Shown here: one piece after another, positions 35,892-43,480 of the stretch | Layout: the number at the start of each line of letters is the position of its first letter | Numbering within the stretch: position 1 is the stretch's first letter | Assembly (NCBI GenBank): GCA_965223955.1 | Contig: OZ245029.1 | Location: 2,294,001 to 2,358,000, forward strand | DNA length: 64,000 nucleotides | Origin: Bin75 sp965223955 | Lineage (GTDB): Bacteria > Nitrospirota > Nitrospiria > Nitrospirales > UBA8639 | Direction: 5' to 3' | Translations under genes and position numbers: made by a program | The notes under the pieces: model-generated | What the model was told of the DNA's origin: nothing | The model's input: the letters and a program-made list of their open reading frames with translations, nothing else | Database searches by the model: none

Positions 35892-36174
35892 ATTTTCGGG
35901 CCTCCTTGTCATGCATATATCGGGCGCTGATCGGACGGAGCAGCACGATCTTGTCCACTATCCTGATTATGAAGACCACCAGCATCGGTTTTCCCGTCCG
36001 TGCTCGACCAATAGCCAGATAGCGCTCTTCCCGTTCGGCATGCAGCAGATCAGGGGCAACCAACAGGTTGTCTTGCTGAAAGAAGCCTTCGATCTCTGTC
36101 TGGCTGAGACCATGTTTTTGGCAATGTCCCCGATTCCCATCATCCCACTCAAAGCCGGCAAACTGTAGCTTCAT
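35866..36174 (-). CDS. brnT: BrnT-type toxin
   Basis: 102 residues: MKLQFAGFEWDDGNRGHCQKHGLS carries the FEWD...KHG signature of BrnT, followed by ERYLAIGRARTGKPMLVVFIIR and ISARYMHDKEARKYEE, where the conserved Arg residues and the RPISAR block lie. BrnT is a ribonuclease-like toxin of the RelE fold. Apparently intact. Confidence 0.88.
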   Translation of the reverse strand: MKLQFAGFEWDDGNRGHCQKHGLSQTEIEGFFQQDNLLVAPDLLHAEREERYLAIGRARTGKPMLVVFIIRIVDKIVLLRPISARYMHDKEARKYEEESSKI

Positions 36175-36266
36175 TATAGTAAATGATACATGTTATATAC
36201 AAATGTCTATATTGAAATGTGTGTCAACTTGCTGAATGCCGTCACTAACGGCATAGTAAAACGTTC

Positions 36267-36524
36267 ATGCCGGCACAGATCATAATAAGAGGCGTTCACG
36301 ATGAAATTCGCAACAAGCTTGCGGTATGCGCGGCACTCCAACGCGATGTTCGAGAGAGACCACAGCCGATTGTGGGGCAATATTCTACGATCCCCGGGAA
36401 CAGACATGGCCATGTATGCAGACATGCCCGCCGATCCGAATATGAATTAAGCAGCGGCAAGCTCCCTCGTTTCCCTCATGGAAGACGATCAAAAGACCAC
36501 GGAAGAGGAAGCAAGCATCGTTGA
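36267..36524 (+). pseudogene. VapB/FitA-type antitoxin N-terminus fused to duplicated yqgE tail
   Basis: The frame starts MPAQIIIRGVHDEIRNKLA, the usual first strand and helix of FitA/VapB antitoxins. At about residue 24 it runs into the 243-bp duplicated segment in a frame other than yqgE (VRERPQPIVGQY), so the rest is meaningless. The antitoxin has been cut by the duplication. Confidence 0.75.
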
Positions 36525-36578
36525 ATTGCTGGCCATGCCGGAAGTTGCTGATATCGATTTTGAGCCGCCTCGGTTGAA
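36336..36578 (+). repeat. 243-bp duplication, copy 2
   Basis: Copy of 35270-35512. The left junction lies inside the antitoxin fragment and the right junction inside the small ORF at 36478. It carries the last 37 codons of yqgE out of context. Confidence 0.9.
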
Positions 36579-36636
36579 GCAAGGGTGGAGGCAACCGGAG
36601 GAAACCAGCCGGCTCCTTGAAGAGACTAAGGAATAA
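36478..36636 (+). CDS. Small ORF, duplicated 5' part with a new 3' end
   Basis: 52 codons. The first 33 are the same as in the ORF at 35412; the tail differs (KQGWRQPEETSRLLEETKE). It is followed after 3 bases by the proline-rich ORF. Acidic, no signal peptide, no known domain. It may be the complete version of an antitoxin-tail-like gene or just a carried fragment. Confidence 0.35.
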   Translation: MEDDQKTTEEEASIVELLAMPEVADIDFEPPRLKQGWRQPEETSRLLEETKE

Positions 36637-36639
36637 ACC

Positions 36640-36765
36640 ATGGCCAAAGAACCGATACCACCACCCGCGAAGAGAGCAAGCGTAAACGAAGGCGTGTCGC
36701 CTAAACCTACGACTGCCGTCAAGCCACCACCGCCGCCGCCGCCGCCGCCGAAGAAACAGGGTTAG
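36640..36765 (+). CDS. Proline-rich microprotein
   Basis: 41 codons: MAKEPIPPPAKRASVNEGVS, then a run of nine prolines and a KKQG end. It directly follows the small ORF at 36478 (stop, 3 bases, ATG). Pro runs of this kind need EF-P to be translated. No family recognised, and it could be spurious. Confidence 0.35.
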   Translation: MAKEPIPPPAKRASVNEGVSPKPTTAVKPPPPPPPPPKKQG

Positions 36766-36768
36766 TCC

Positions 36769-36865
36769 CGTAGGTCGGGTTAGCCGAAGGCGTAACCCGA
36801 CAATCAATCTGCAGCGGGCGCGGCTTCTTCATGTCGGATTACGCTACGCTAATCCGACCTACTCG
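36769..36865. repeat. Family B palindromes
   Basis: AGGTCGGGTTAGCCGAAGGC with GTAACCCGAC (36772-36801), and ATGTCGGATTACGCTACGCT with AATCCGACCTAC (36831-36862). The same unit lies near 31810, 40290, 44710, 44790, 44920, 56970, 57195 and 57390. Confidence 0.75.
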
Positions 36866-36932
36866 CTACTTTATTTATTTTGTAGCGGCGCCATCTCATG
36901 GCGCTTTGGAGGTCGGCTTCGCGGGTCTTGTC

Positions 36933-37253
36933 TTACAACCCCAAATGAAGCCTTACGGTCGCATCCAAGTTTTCAATGTCGCCATCGGATAATTTTCCGA
37001 AGAAAGCTGCGAGGCGTTCCTTGCTCACGGTCGTCAGTTGATCGGCCATCGCCTTATGCGGCCGGTCGTTTAGCACAACGATGGTCTCGCCGGGATACAC
37101 ACTGCTGACATTGGTAGTCAGGGGGACAACCTGAACTCTGTTCAAGTGAGAGAGAGCCACATTGTTGGTCACGACAACGGCCAGCCTCTGCTTACGCACT
37201 TCTCCACCCACAGACGGACCGAATCGCACCAACCAAACTTCACCTCGCTTCAT
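36933..37253 (-). CDS. MazF/PemK-type mRNA interferase toxin
   Basis: 106 residues from MKRGEVWLVRFGPSVGGEVRK. The MazF fold is shown by RGEVWLV, KQRLAVVVTNN, VQVVPLTTNV and ADQLTTVSKERL. MazF toxins cut single-stranded RNA. It overlaps the upstream antitoxin gene by about 14 bp. Apparently intact. Confidence 0.92.
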   Translation of the reverse strand: MKRGEVWLVRFGPSVGGEVRKQRLAVVVTNNVALSHLNRVQVVPLTTNVSSVYPGETIVVLNDRPHKAMADQLTTVSKERLAAFFGKLSDGDIENLDATVRLHLGL

Positions 37254-37470
37254 CACGGATAGCTTCGGCCGTGCCCTCTATCCACTCCCTCGCCTCGGCT
37301 TCCCGTTCGGTATCTGCCGCCATCTGGCGATAGCCCTCCTGAAGATCGCCATACATGACATAAGGCCGGACCAAGGATTCGATAAACCGGCTGATCTTGC
37401 GTCTACCCACGACTTGGTGGAGACCTGCGTAGACATCTTCGGCTATGGTGATTGTCAGTTTCTTTTGCAT
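37240..37470 (-). CDS. Antitoxin of the MazF-type module (ribbon-helix-helix)
   Basis: 76 residues: MQKKLTITIAEDVYAGLHQV with RKISRFIESLVRPYV gives a ribbon-helix-helix N-terminus; the acidic tail (ADTEREAEAREWIEGTAEAI) should wrap the toxin. SD AGGGAG. Just upstream the motif ATACGTG is repeated 12 bp apart (37484-37502), a candidate autoregulatory operator. Confidence 0.87.
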   Translation of the reverse strand: MQKKLTITIAEDVYAGLHQVVGRRKISRFIESLVRPYVMYGDLQEGYRQMAADTEREAEAREWIEGTAEAIRDEAR

Positions 37471-37640
37471 ACTCGCTCCCTACACGTATATTGCACGTAT
37501 AATATCACTCGCAGAAGAACAGACACAACAGGCTTCACTAAACGCCTTCACTTAGCAAGAATTCTCCACGAAGCACCTTCCTTGTTTCGGCCACTACACA
37601 GTGTTACGATTGCACCACTTAGAGTGGAACGGAGGCTGGA

Positions 37641-37922
37641 ATGGATGTCAAAGAAGCCGTGCAAACGGCGAAAAAATACGTTGCTGAACTTTTTACTGAT
37701 GAAACGATCGCGGATGTCGGCCTTGAAGAGGTGGAGTTCAACAATATGTCAAATAACTGGGAAGTGACTATCGGCTTCTCCCGACCGTGGGACCACACAA
37801 ACCCTGTAGTTGCTGCACTCGGCGAGCACCCTTCGAGACGTTCCTACAAGCTCGTGCGCATCGATGGCGATGACGGTCGTGTGATATCGATCACAGATCG
37901 TGTCCTGACCGCTTCCAAATGA
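37641..37922 (+). CDS. Small protein paired with a PIN-like protein
   Basis: 93 residues: MDVKEAVQTAKKYVAELFTD, then VGLEEVEFNNMSNNWEVTIGFSRPWD and a beta-rich end (YKLVRIDGDDGRVISITDRVL). Good SD (GGAGG). It ends 4 bases before the PIN-like gene. Related small proteins recur next to PIN-like genes in my recollection, so an antitoxin or partner role is plausible, but no DNA-binding motif is visible. Confidence 0.65.
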   Translation: MDVKEAVQTAKKYVAELFTDETIADVGLEEVEFNNMSNNWEVTIGFSRPWDHTNPVVAALGEHPSRRSYKLVRIDGDDGRVISITDRVLTASK

Positions 37923-37926
37923 GTTT

Positions 37927-38388
37927 ATGCCCCTTACCGGTTTCTTCATTGATGCGAACCTTCTCGTACTGCTCATTGTCGGCAGTGTAAATCGACACCT
38001 GATCGCCAAGCATCGGCGACTACAAAGATTTACAGTGGAAGATTACGATAGGTTGATTAACCTGCTCGACCGGGTGGAGCAGGTGTTCGTCACTCCTAAC
38101 ACGCTTACCGAAACATCCAACTTGCTCGCTCAACATGGAGACCCTGAACGTTCCCGCTTTTTCGACAGGCTCCGGTTCATCATTCAAGAGAGCAAGGAAA
38201 TCGTCGTTGCCAGCACGGTCGCCTCGCGTAACAACGCATTCAAGCAGCTTGGGCTAACCGACGCGGCACTCCTAGAGGTTGCTACGGCGGAGACTCCACT
38301 GGTGACCGTAGATCTCGACCTGTACCTAGCAGCATTGGCAAAAGGACAGGATACCGCTGTGAACTTCACACATCTTCAGAACCTATAA
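37927..38388 (+). CDS. PIN-like domain protein
   Basis: 153 residues. FFIDANLLVLLIVG supplies the first acidic residue, VFVTPNTLTETSNLLAQ the second, LTDAALLEVA the third and LVTVDLDLYLAAL the fourth, in PIN-domain order. The first strand is less like VapC than like the larger PIN-like group. Likely an RNA nuclease, toxin of a two-gene module with the 93-residue protein. Confidence 0.75.
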   Translation: MPLTGFFIDANLLVLLIVGSVNRHLIAKHRRLQRFTVEDYDRLINLLDRVEQVFVTPNTLTETSNLLAQHGDPERSRFFDRLRFIIQESKEIVVASTVASRNNAFKQLGLTDAALLEVATAETPLVTVDLDLYLAALAKGQDTAVNFTHLQNL

Positions 38389-38568
38389 TCAGCTGCCAAC
38401 TCGAACGGCAGTGGCACGGAACTACCACCAGCTAAGTCTACCTCGCCGACGATCACCTCGTCGAAGCAGACAAGAAGACCTGTGCATCATTTCCTAGACG
38501 ATGGCAATAGATTGTAATATGACTCAGCATTGAATATATGTACGAAGCGTGCATCATAAAGGTCGTTT

Positions 38569-39084
38569 ATGCCTAAAGAAGAAACCGAATCGCGACCGCC
38601 AATACCTGCTGACATCAAACGGAGCGTCTTAGTCGAGGCTGGTCATCGATGTGCCATTCCTACTTGTCGCCACATCGAGGTTGAAGTTCATCATATTGTC
38701 CCTTGGGCAAAGTGTAAGAAGCATGAGTACGACAATCTCATCGCCCTTTGTCCAAATTGCCACAGTCGCGCCGACCGAAAAGACATCGATCCTACAAGCC
38801 TGCGACTCTACAAGAGCAATCTTCGATTTGCTCACGATAAGTTTTCTCAACTGGAAATCGACGTACTTTTTGAAGCGAATTCATGCCAGCCCGGCCAATC
38901 CATGGATTGGCCGCCATTTATGCGCATCTTGATCAAACGGATATTGGATGCTGGGTTTGTGGAAATCCCCGATCGACAGAACGCTGGCGTTCTTGTCAAT
39001 AACATGCGAATAGACCCGGATCATCTTTTCATTACAGACAAAGGGCGAGAGTTTATCCAAAATCTCGGCTCGCGAGAGATGTAG
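38569..39084 (+). CDS. HNH endonuclease
   Basis: 171 residues. The HNH finger is CAIPTCRHIEVEVHHIVPW with DNLIALCPNCHSRAD: two Cys pairs, catalytic HH, and N and H in the NLIALCPNCH part. The C-terminal 80 residues look like a small helical add-on (MRILIKRILDAGFVEI). It may be a homing or defence nuclease; nothing next to it decides which. Lower GC than the core genes. Confidence 0.85.
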   Translation: MPKEETESRPPIPADIKRSVLVEAGHRCAIPTCRHIEVEVHHIVPWAKCKKHEYDNLIALCPNCHSRADRKDIDPTSLRLYKSNLRFAHDKFSQLEIDVLFEANSCQPGQSMDWPPFMRILIKRILDAGFVEIPDRQNAGVLVNNMRIDPDHLFITDKGREFIQNLGSREM

Positions 39085-39262
39085 CTGGATACCCATCACA
39101 GTACAATATCGCGGCAATGCGGCGGGCAGCGTCAGTGCGGTGCTGGAATTCTTCGGGCTTGAGCGGCCGACCGAGGACATCGCATTCGCGGTAGGAAAGC
39201 CATTTCTTGTGGACTTGGTAGCCGCAAAGTTTGCAGGTCCAGACGGCGGAGGGGGTGCTGCG
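39053..39262 (-). pseudogene. C-terminal remnant of a type ISP/IIG restriction-modification enzyme
   Basis: An open frame between TGA at 39263 and TAA at 39053 reads VWTCKLCGYQVHKKWLSYRE then CDVLGRPLKPEEFQHRTDAA and RRIAAIL. This is the C-terminal block (VWxYxxGGYQVxKKWLSYRE, VLGRPL) of large N6-adenine methylase/restriction proteins. All of the rest is gone. A second fragment with the same block lies at 39898. Confidence 0.75.
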
Positions 39263-39337
39263 TCAGAAGACGCTGGCCCCGCTACTGTTGGTATGTTGTA
39301 CCAATTTATCTGTATATACGATCGTCGACATTTTTCT

Positions 39338-39892
39338 TCATTTGGGCGATTCATCGTCTCGATATTTTCTCGCATCAGTTATAAACCATTCGAGCATACC
39401 CCAACTGTTGATCTTCGTAGCCTCGTTCCCCATACTCTTTCGGATTTCGAGAAGGAGAGTACCTAGTAAAGACATTACCTCTTTGGCTGAATCCAACGAA
39501 TTTTTTGAAGTATTTTTTGCCATATGAAAGGTGTACTGCATCAAATCATTAAAAGATTTAACGACAGCATCAGAACCGATCAAAGATAACTTGGATGAGA
39601 CTTTCCTATGTTCGAGAGACAATAGTTTGGATTTACCAACCGTATTCTTATCTTTGTTTTTGTTCTTGGGATCTGACAACCATGCCTCATCAGTCATCAA
39701 GAGAATAATGAAAGGTTCCAAAATCTGGTTGTAAATCTCAATGCGATCATCACGAAGTTTTTCTTCAATCTTGAATTTATGCTCCATAGATTGTCGATAT
39801 TTCCATCCGACCACGGTCAAAATCGCAATCAATATAGGGGTCGAAACAGTTGCTAATGCAACCAAGTAGTCAAGCCAGTTCTTTTCCTCCAT
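39338..39892 (-). CDS. Membrane-anchored protein of unknown function
   Basis: 184 residues. One N-terminal membrane helix (LVALATVSTPILIAILTVVG) is followed by a long helical, charged cytoplasmic part (KFKIEEKLRDDRIEIYNQIL). Base composition is clearly more AT-rich than the neighbours, pointing to recent acquisition. It sits between two fragments of one restriction-modification gene. Similar single-helix proteins are common in defence islands. No domain recognised. Confidence 0.65.
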   Translation of the reverse strand: MEEKNWLDYLVALATVSTPILIAILTVVGWKYRQSMEHKFKIEEKLRDDRIEIYNQILEPFIILLMTDEAWLSDPKNKNKDKNTVGKSKLLSLEHRKVSSKLSLIGSDAVVKSFNDLMQYTFHMAKNTSKNSLDSAKEVMSLLGTLLLEIRKSMGNEATKINSWGMLEWFITDARKYRDDESPK

Positions 39893-39897
39893 CTTCT

Positions 39898-40115
39898 CTA
39901 CCTCAATCTCTCATCTTGATAAGTGTCTAATTTCATCATTCCGAATACCGCTGCAACTCGCCTTGCTGTATCGGTGAAGTGCTGGACTTCTTGGGGCTCG
40001 AGAGGGCGGCCGAGAACGTCGCGTTCGCGGTAGCACCGGTCGCGCCACCGGACGCGCTCACCCGCCGCAGGTCGGCGAGGTAGGTTTCAACTGTTGCCGT
40101 GAGTTTCGTGTTCAT
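39898..40115 (-). pseudogene. N- and C-terminal scraps of a type ISP/IIG restriction-modification gene
   Basis: Starts with MNTKLTATVETYLADLRRV, the usual first helix of these enzymes. Within 30 codons it changes frame into CYRERDVLGRPLEPQEVQHF and TDTARRVAAVFGM, the C-terminal block, ending at TAG 39898. More than 900 codons between these parts must have been deleted. Related in sequence to the fragment at 39053. Confidence 0.75.
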
Positions 40116-40129
40116 TCTTGTCATGCCTG

Positions 40130-40590
40130 CCTATGTTCTCTCATTTATTGACAGAATGCCAGAGAAGGGGCTGCCCCTCAATAACAAACACCGTAAAACA
40201 GATTCCTCGCTTCGCTCGGAATGACCATGCTGGTGATTTGTGCCGGATGCCAGAGAGAGGGGGCAGCCATGCGAAGGGCTCCCAGTACGCTGTCGGGTTA
40301 CGCTACGCTAACCCGACCTACGGTCTATAACAACGCCAGATTGCCGGGGAAAAAGATAGAGACTCTGGATCCCCGATTGCAAATGTCGGGGATGACAGAG
40401 TGAAGAAGGCGCGATAAGATCGCGCGGCTACGAAAGAGGGGAACCAGCTTTTAGACAGGCACAGTGGCCTGTCCCTACAAAGTCCCCCTCACCCTGCCCC
40501 CCGATTAAAAATGTCGGGGGCTTCGCCTGATTTCAGACTGGGGGCGAGGGGTTTAAGGACAGAGAGACGATTGGCGCGAATGTTGTCATT
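40130..40590. repeat. Repeat-rich intergenic DNA
   Basis: Includes a MITE-end-like TTATTGACAGAATG (40145), family B palindrome TCGGGTTACGCTACGCTAAC (40290-40320), family C-like CCCCGATTGCAAATGTCGGG (40373-40392) and CCCCCGATTAAAAATGTCGG. No coding region is seen. Confidence 0.6.
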
Positions 40591-40599
40591 GGTCATCAG

Positions 40600-40720
40600 A
40601 TGACAAAATGTACAAGAAATTAAGAATTGTTACAAAATGTTACAAACTTTAAAAAATGTCTGAAATATTAAAAAAATAAAATATTGAAAGAAATGTAGAA
40701 ATATTAAACATATGAACAAA
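40600..40720. other. AT-rich non-coding island
   Basis: About 120 bp of very high AT with repeated TGTTACAAA, AAATATTAA and AAATATTGAAAGAAA words, inside a GC-rich chromosome. A similar island lies at 57020-57170. No gene is seen in 40590-40956. Confidence 0.6.
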
Positions 40721-40956
40721 ACGTCACGAGGAGCCAGAAAGGGAGCCAGTTTCGAAAGGCGGACCGGACCAAGCCATCGGCAACGGACACACCTCTTAGC
40801 AAAATTAATTCAATTCTGTTATTTTGTTTCACTGTCCCCCTCACCCTACCCTCTCCCTCCAGGGGAGAGGGAATGCTAGGGTCCGGGGCAAGCTCTCTCC
40901 CTCAAGGGAGAGGGTTTTTAAGGGATCGGGAGATGTTTTTGCAGAATTGTTGAAGA

Positions 40957-42594
40957 ATGATGAACGAACCGTCAACTCCCTCAAAGACCCGGCAATTCAA
41001 GGCGCTCCTGCAATCCGACCGCTTGGAGTTTCTCTGCGAAGCTCACAATGGGCTGAGCGCCAAGATCGTGGAGGAGGCCGGGTTTAACGGCATCTGGGCC
41101 AGCGGGCTTACCCTCTCCGCTCAATTCGGCGTGAGAGACAACAACGAAGCGAGTTGGACGCAAATCCTCGACCACCTGGAATTCATGTCTGATGCCACGC
41201 GGATCCCCATCCTGCTCGATGGCGATACCGGGTACGGGAATTTCAACAATATGCAGCGCCTGATTCGGAAACTGGAACAGCGCCGGATCGCGGCCGTCTG
41301 CATCGAAGACAAGCTGTTCCCCAAGACCAACAGTTTTTTGAAAGGCGAGACCCAGCCCATGGCCGGCATCGACGAATTCTGCGGGAAAATCAAGGCTGGC
41401 AAAGATGCCCAGACCGACGAGGATTTCTGCCTGATCGCCAGGATCGAAGCCTTTATTTGCGGCTGGGGATTATCCGAAGCCTTGCGACGGGCCGAGGCCT
41501 ACCACCAGGCAGGCGCCGACGGCATCCTCATTCACAGTGCCCTGTCGGTCCCCGACGAAATCCTGGCCTTCAAGCAGGAGTGGGGTGATCGCTGCCCGGT
41601 GGTGATCGTCCCGACCAAGTATTACGCCACGCTCACGGACGTCTTCCGGCAGCATGGCTTTTCCCTGGTGATTTGGGCCAATCACCTCCTCCGTGCGGCC
41701 GTGACCACCATGCAGAAAACGGCACGCACCCTGAAAGAAAAAGAGAACCTGTTCTCGATTGAAGATAAGATTGCGCCGGTGGCCGAAATCTTCCGGCTTC
41801 AGGACGCAGCCGAACTCCAGGAAGCCGAGAAACGCTACCTTCCACACAACGGTGACAGCCTGGCCGGAATCGTCCTGGCCGCGTCCCGCGGGAACGAACT
41901 CGGCGAATTAACGGAAGACAGGCCCAAAACCATGGTTCCCATTCAAGGCCTGCCGATCCTGTCGCATATCGTCGATGCGTACCATACGATCGGCATCAAA
42001 AACATTACCGTCGTCCGCGGCTATAAAAAGGAGACCGTTTCCCTCCCCCACCTGACCTACGTGGACAACGATGATTTTGCGCAGACCGGGGAACTTGTCT
42101 CCCTTTTCAAGGCGCTGCAATCGAAGAACGGGGAATTTCAGGACACCATCATTTCGTACGGGGACGTGCTCTTCAACAAATACATTCCCCAGATCCTTTT
42201 TCAAGAACCCGATGATTGGGTGATTTGCGTAGACAGTGTCTGGGAAGGGAAAATGTCCTATACCCGGCTCGGGGGATTTGCGGAATGTACGGTGCCCAAT
42301 TCACGGAAAGCGTTCAATGCCAAAATCCACCTCAAACAATTGGGGCGGGACGTACCGCGAGAATCCATTCACGGAGTCTGGATGGGGTTTTTGAAGGTGT
42401 CGGCCGGCGCGGCTGCGCAGTTACACGGCATTCTCGGGGAAATGCTCGCCGATCCGTCCAACGACAAAGCGGGCATGTCGCAATTATTTCAGGAATTGCT
42501 CAAACGGGACGTCCCGATACGCGTGCTCTACACGGTCGGTCACTGGCTGGACATCAACAGTCTCGACGACCTGGTGCAAGCCGGACAATTTTAG
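40957..42594 (+). CDS. Phosphoenolpyruvate mutase fused to a nucleotidyltransferase
   Basis: 545 residues. Residues 1-290 are PEP mutase of the isocitrate lyase superfamily: LLDGDTGYGNFNN supplies the metal ligands and EDKLFPKTNSFL is the diagnostic mutase motif (EDKxxPKxNSF), separating it from lyases. Residues about 305-545 are a sugar-nucleotide-type nucleotidyltransferase: GIVLAASRGNELGELT, RPKTMVPIQGLPIL, ITVVRGYKKE and SYGDVLF for the metal-binding Asp. The enzyme would turn PEP into phosphonopyruvate, and the second domain would put a nucleotide (CMP by analogy with PntC) on a phosphonate. Followed 18 bp later by an aldo/keto reductase. No decarboxylase or aminotransferase is adjacent. 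Confidence 0.9.
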   Translation: MMNEPSTPSKTRQFKALLQSDRLEFLCEAHNGLSAKIVEEAGFNGIWASGLTLSAQFGVRDNNEASWTQILDHLEFMSDATRIPILLDGDTGYGNFNNMQRLIRKLEQRRIAAVCIEDKLFPKTNSFLKGETQPMAGIDEFCGKIKAGKDAQTDEDFCLIARIEAFICGWGLSEALRRAEAYHQAGADGILIHSALSVPDEILAFKQEWGDRCPVVIVPTKYYATLTDVFRQHGFSLVIWANHLLRAAVTTMQKTARTLKEKENLFSIEDKIAPVAEIFRLQDAAELQEAEKRYLPHNGDSLAGIVLAASRGNELGELTEDRPKTMVPIQGLPILSHIVDAYHTIGIKNITVVRGYKKETVSLPHLTYVDNDDFAQTGELVSLFKALQSKNGEFQDTIISYGDVLFNKYIPQILFQEPDDWVICVDSVWEGKMSYTRLGGFAECTVPNSRKAFNAKIHLKQLGRDVPRESIHGVWMGFLKVSAGAAAQLHGILGEMLADPSNDKAGMSQLFQELLKRDVPIRVLYTVGHWLDINSLDDLVQAGQF

Positions 42595-42612
42595 CTTACT
42601 TCAGGAGAAATC

Positions 42613-43449
42613 ATGCAAACCGCACACAACGGCGTTCCCATCCCTCACTTCATGTACGGCACGGCGTGGAAAAAGGAAGACACGAGCCGGTACGTGCAAT
42701 TGGCCGTCCAGGCCGGCTTTCGAGCCATCGATACCGCGAACCAGCTCATCCATTATCACGAAGCCCTGGTCGGAGAAGCCTTACTGTCCCTGGCGAAACA
42801 GGGGATCACGCGGGATCAACTGTTTCTCCAAACCAAATTTACGCCCGTCTCGGGTCAGGACCACCGAACGCCCTATGACCCCATAGCCCCCATAGCCGAA
42901 CAGGTCGCGCAATCGTTTGAAAGCTCGCTCGAACACCTGCACACCGACTCTATCGATTCCTATGTCCTGCACGGACCCTATGGACGCTGGGGACTCGACA
43001 AAGAAGATTGGGAAGTCTGGGCGGCGTTCGAAAAGCTGTATCAGGCAGGCCGAACCAAAATGATCGGGATCAGCAACGTCCAGGCCCCTCAACTTCAATT
43101 ACTGTGCGAGCAAGCCAACGTCAAACCCATGATCGTGCAGAACCGTTGCTATGCAGCATCGGGGTGGGACCATGCCGTCAGGGAAATCTGCCGGGCCCAT
43201 CACGTCGTCTACCAGGGGTTTTCGCTTCTCACCGCGAATCGCGAGGTCTTCCATGACCCGGACGTTGGCGCCATCGCCAAGCGGTGCAAGACGGGACCGG
43301 CCCAAATCATCTTTCGCTTTGCCCAGCAGGTAGGCATGCTCCCCTTGACCGGCACTACCGACGCGCAACACATGAAAGAGGATCTGGATATCGACCGCGT
43401 GGAACTCTCTCCGGAGGAAATCGCCAGGATCGAAAGCATTTCGGTATGA
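42613..43449 (+). CDS. Aldo/keto reductase
   Basis: 278 residues; AGGAG is 5 nt before the ATG. Catalytic elements: IDTANQLIHYHEALVG (Asp, with the usual Tyr position altered), LQTKFTPV (Lys) and VLHGPYG (His). The motif normally reads DTAxxYxxE; here DTANQLIHYHEALVGE places Tyr later, so the active site is somewhat unusual. Close downstream of the PEP mutase fusion, so reduction of phosphonopyruvate or a derived aldehyde is a reasonable guess. Cytoplasmic. Confidence 0.85.
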   Translation: MQTAHNGVPIPHFMYGTAWKKEDTSRYVQLAVQAGFRAIDTANQLIHYHEALVGEALLSLAKQGITRDQLFLQTKFTPVSGQDHRTPYDPIAPIAEQVAQSFESSLEHLHTDSIDSYVLHGPYGRWGLDKEDWEVWAAFEKLYQAGRTKMIGISNVQAPQLQLLCEQANVKPMIVQNRCYAASGWDHAVREICRAHHVVYQGFSLLTANREVFHDPDVGAIAKRCKTGPAQIIFRFAQQVGMLPLTGTTDAQHMKEDLDIDRVELSPEEIARIESISV

Positions 43450-43480
43450 TCACGAAACACCAGAACAAAGGTTGCGCCAC

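Noticed and set aside
38881..39375. 164-codon minus-strand frame over HNH end and RM fragment
   Set aside because: The restriction-modification block is in a different frame; this one is low-complexity.
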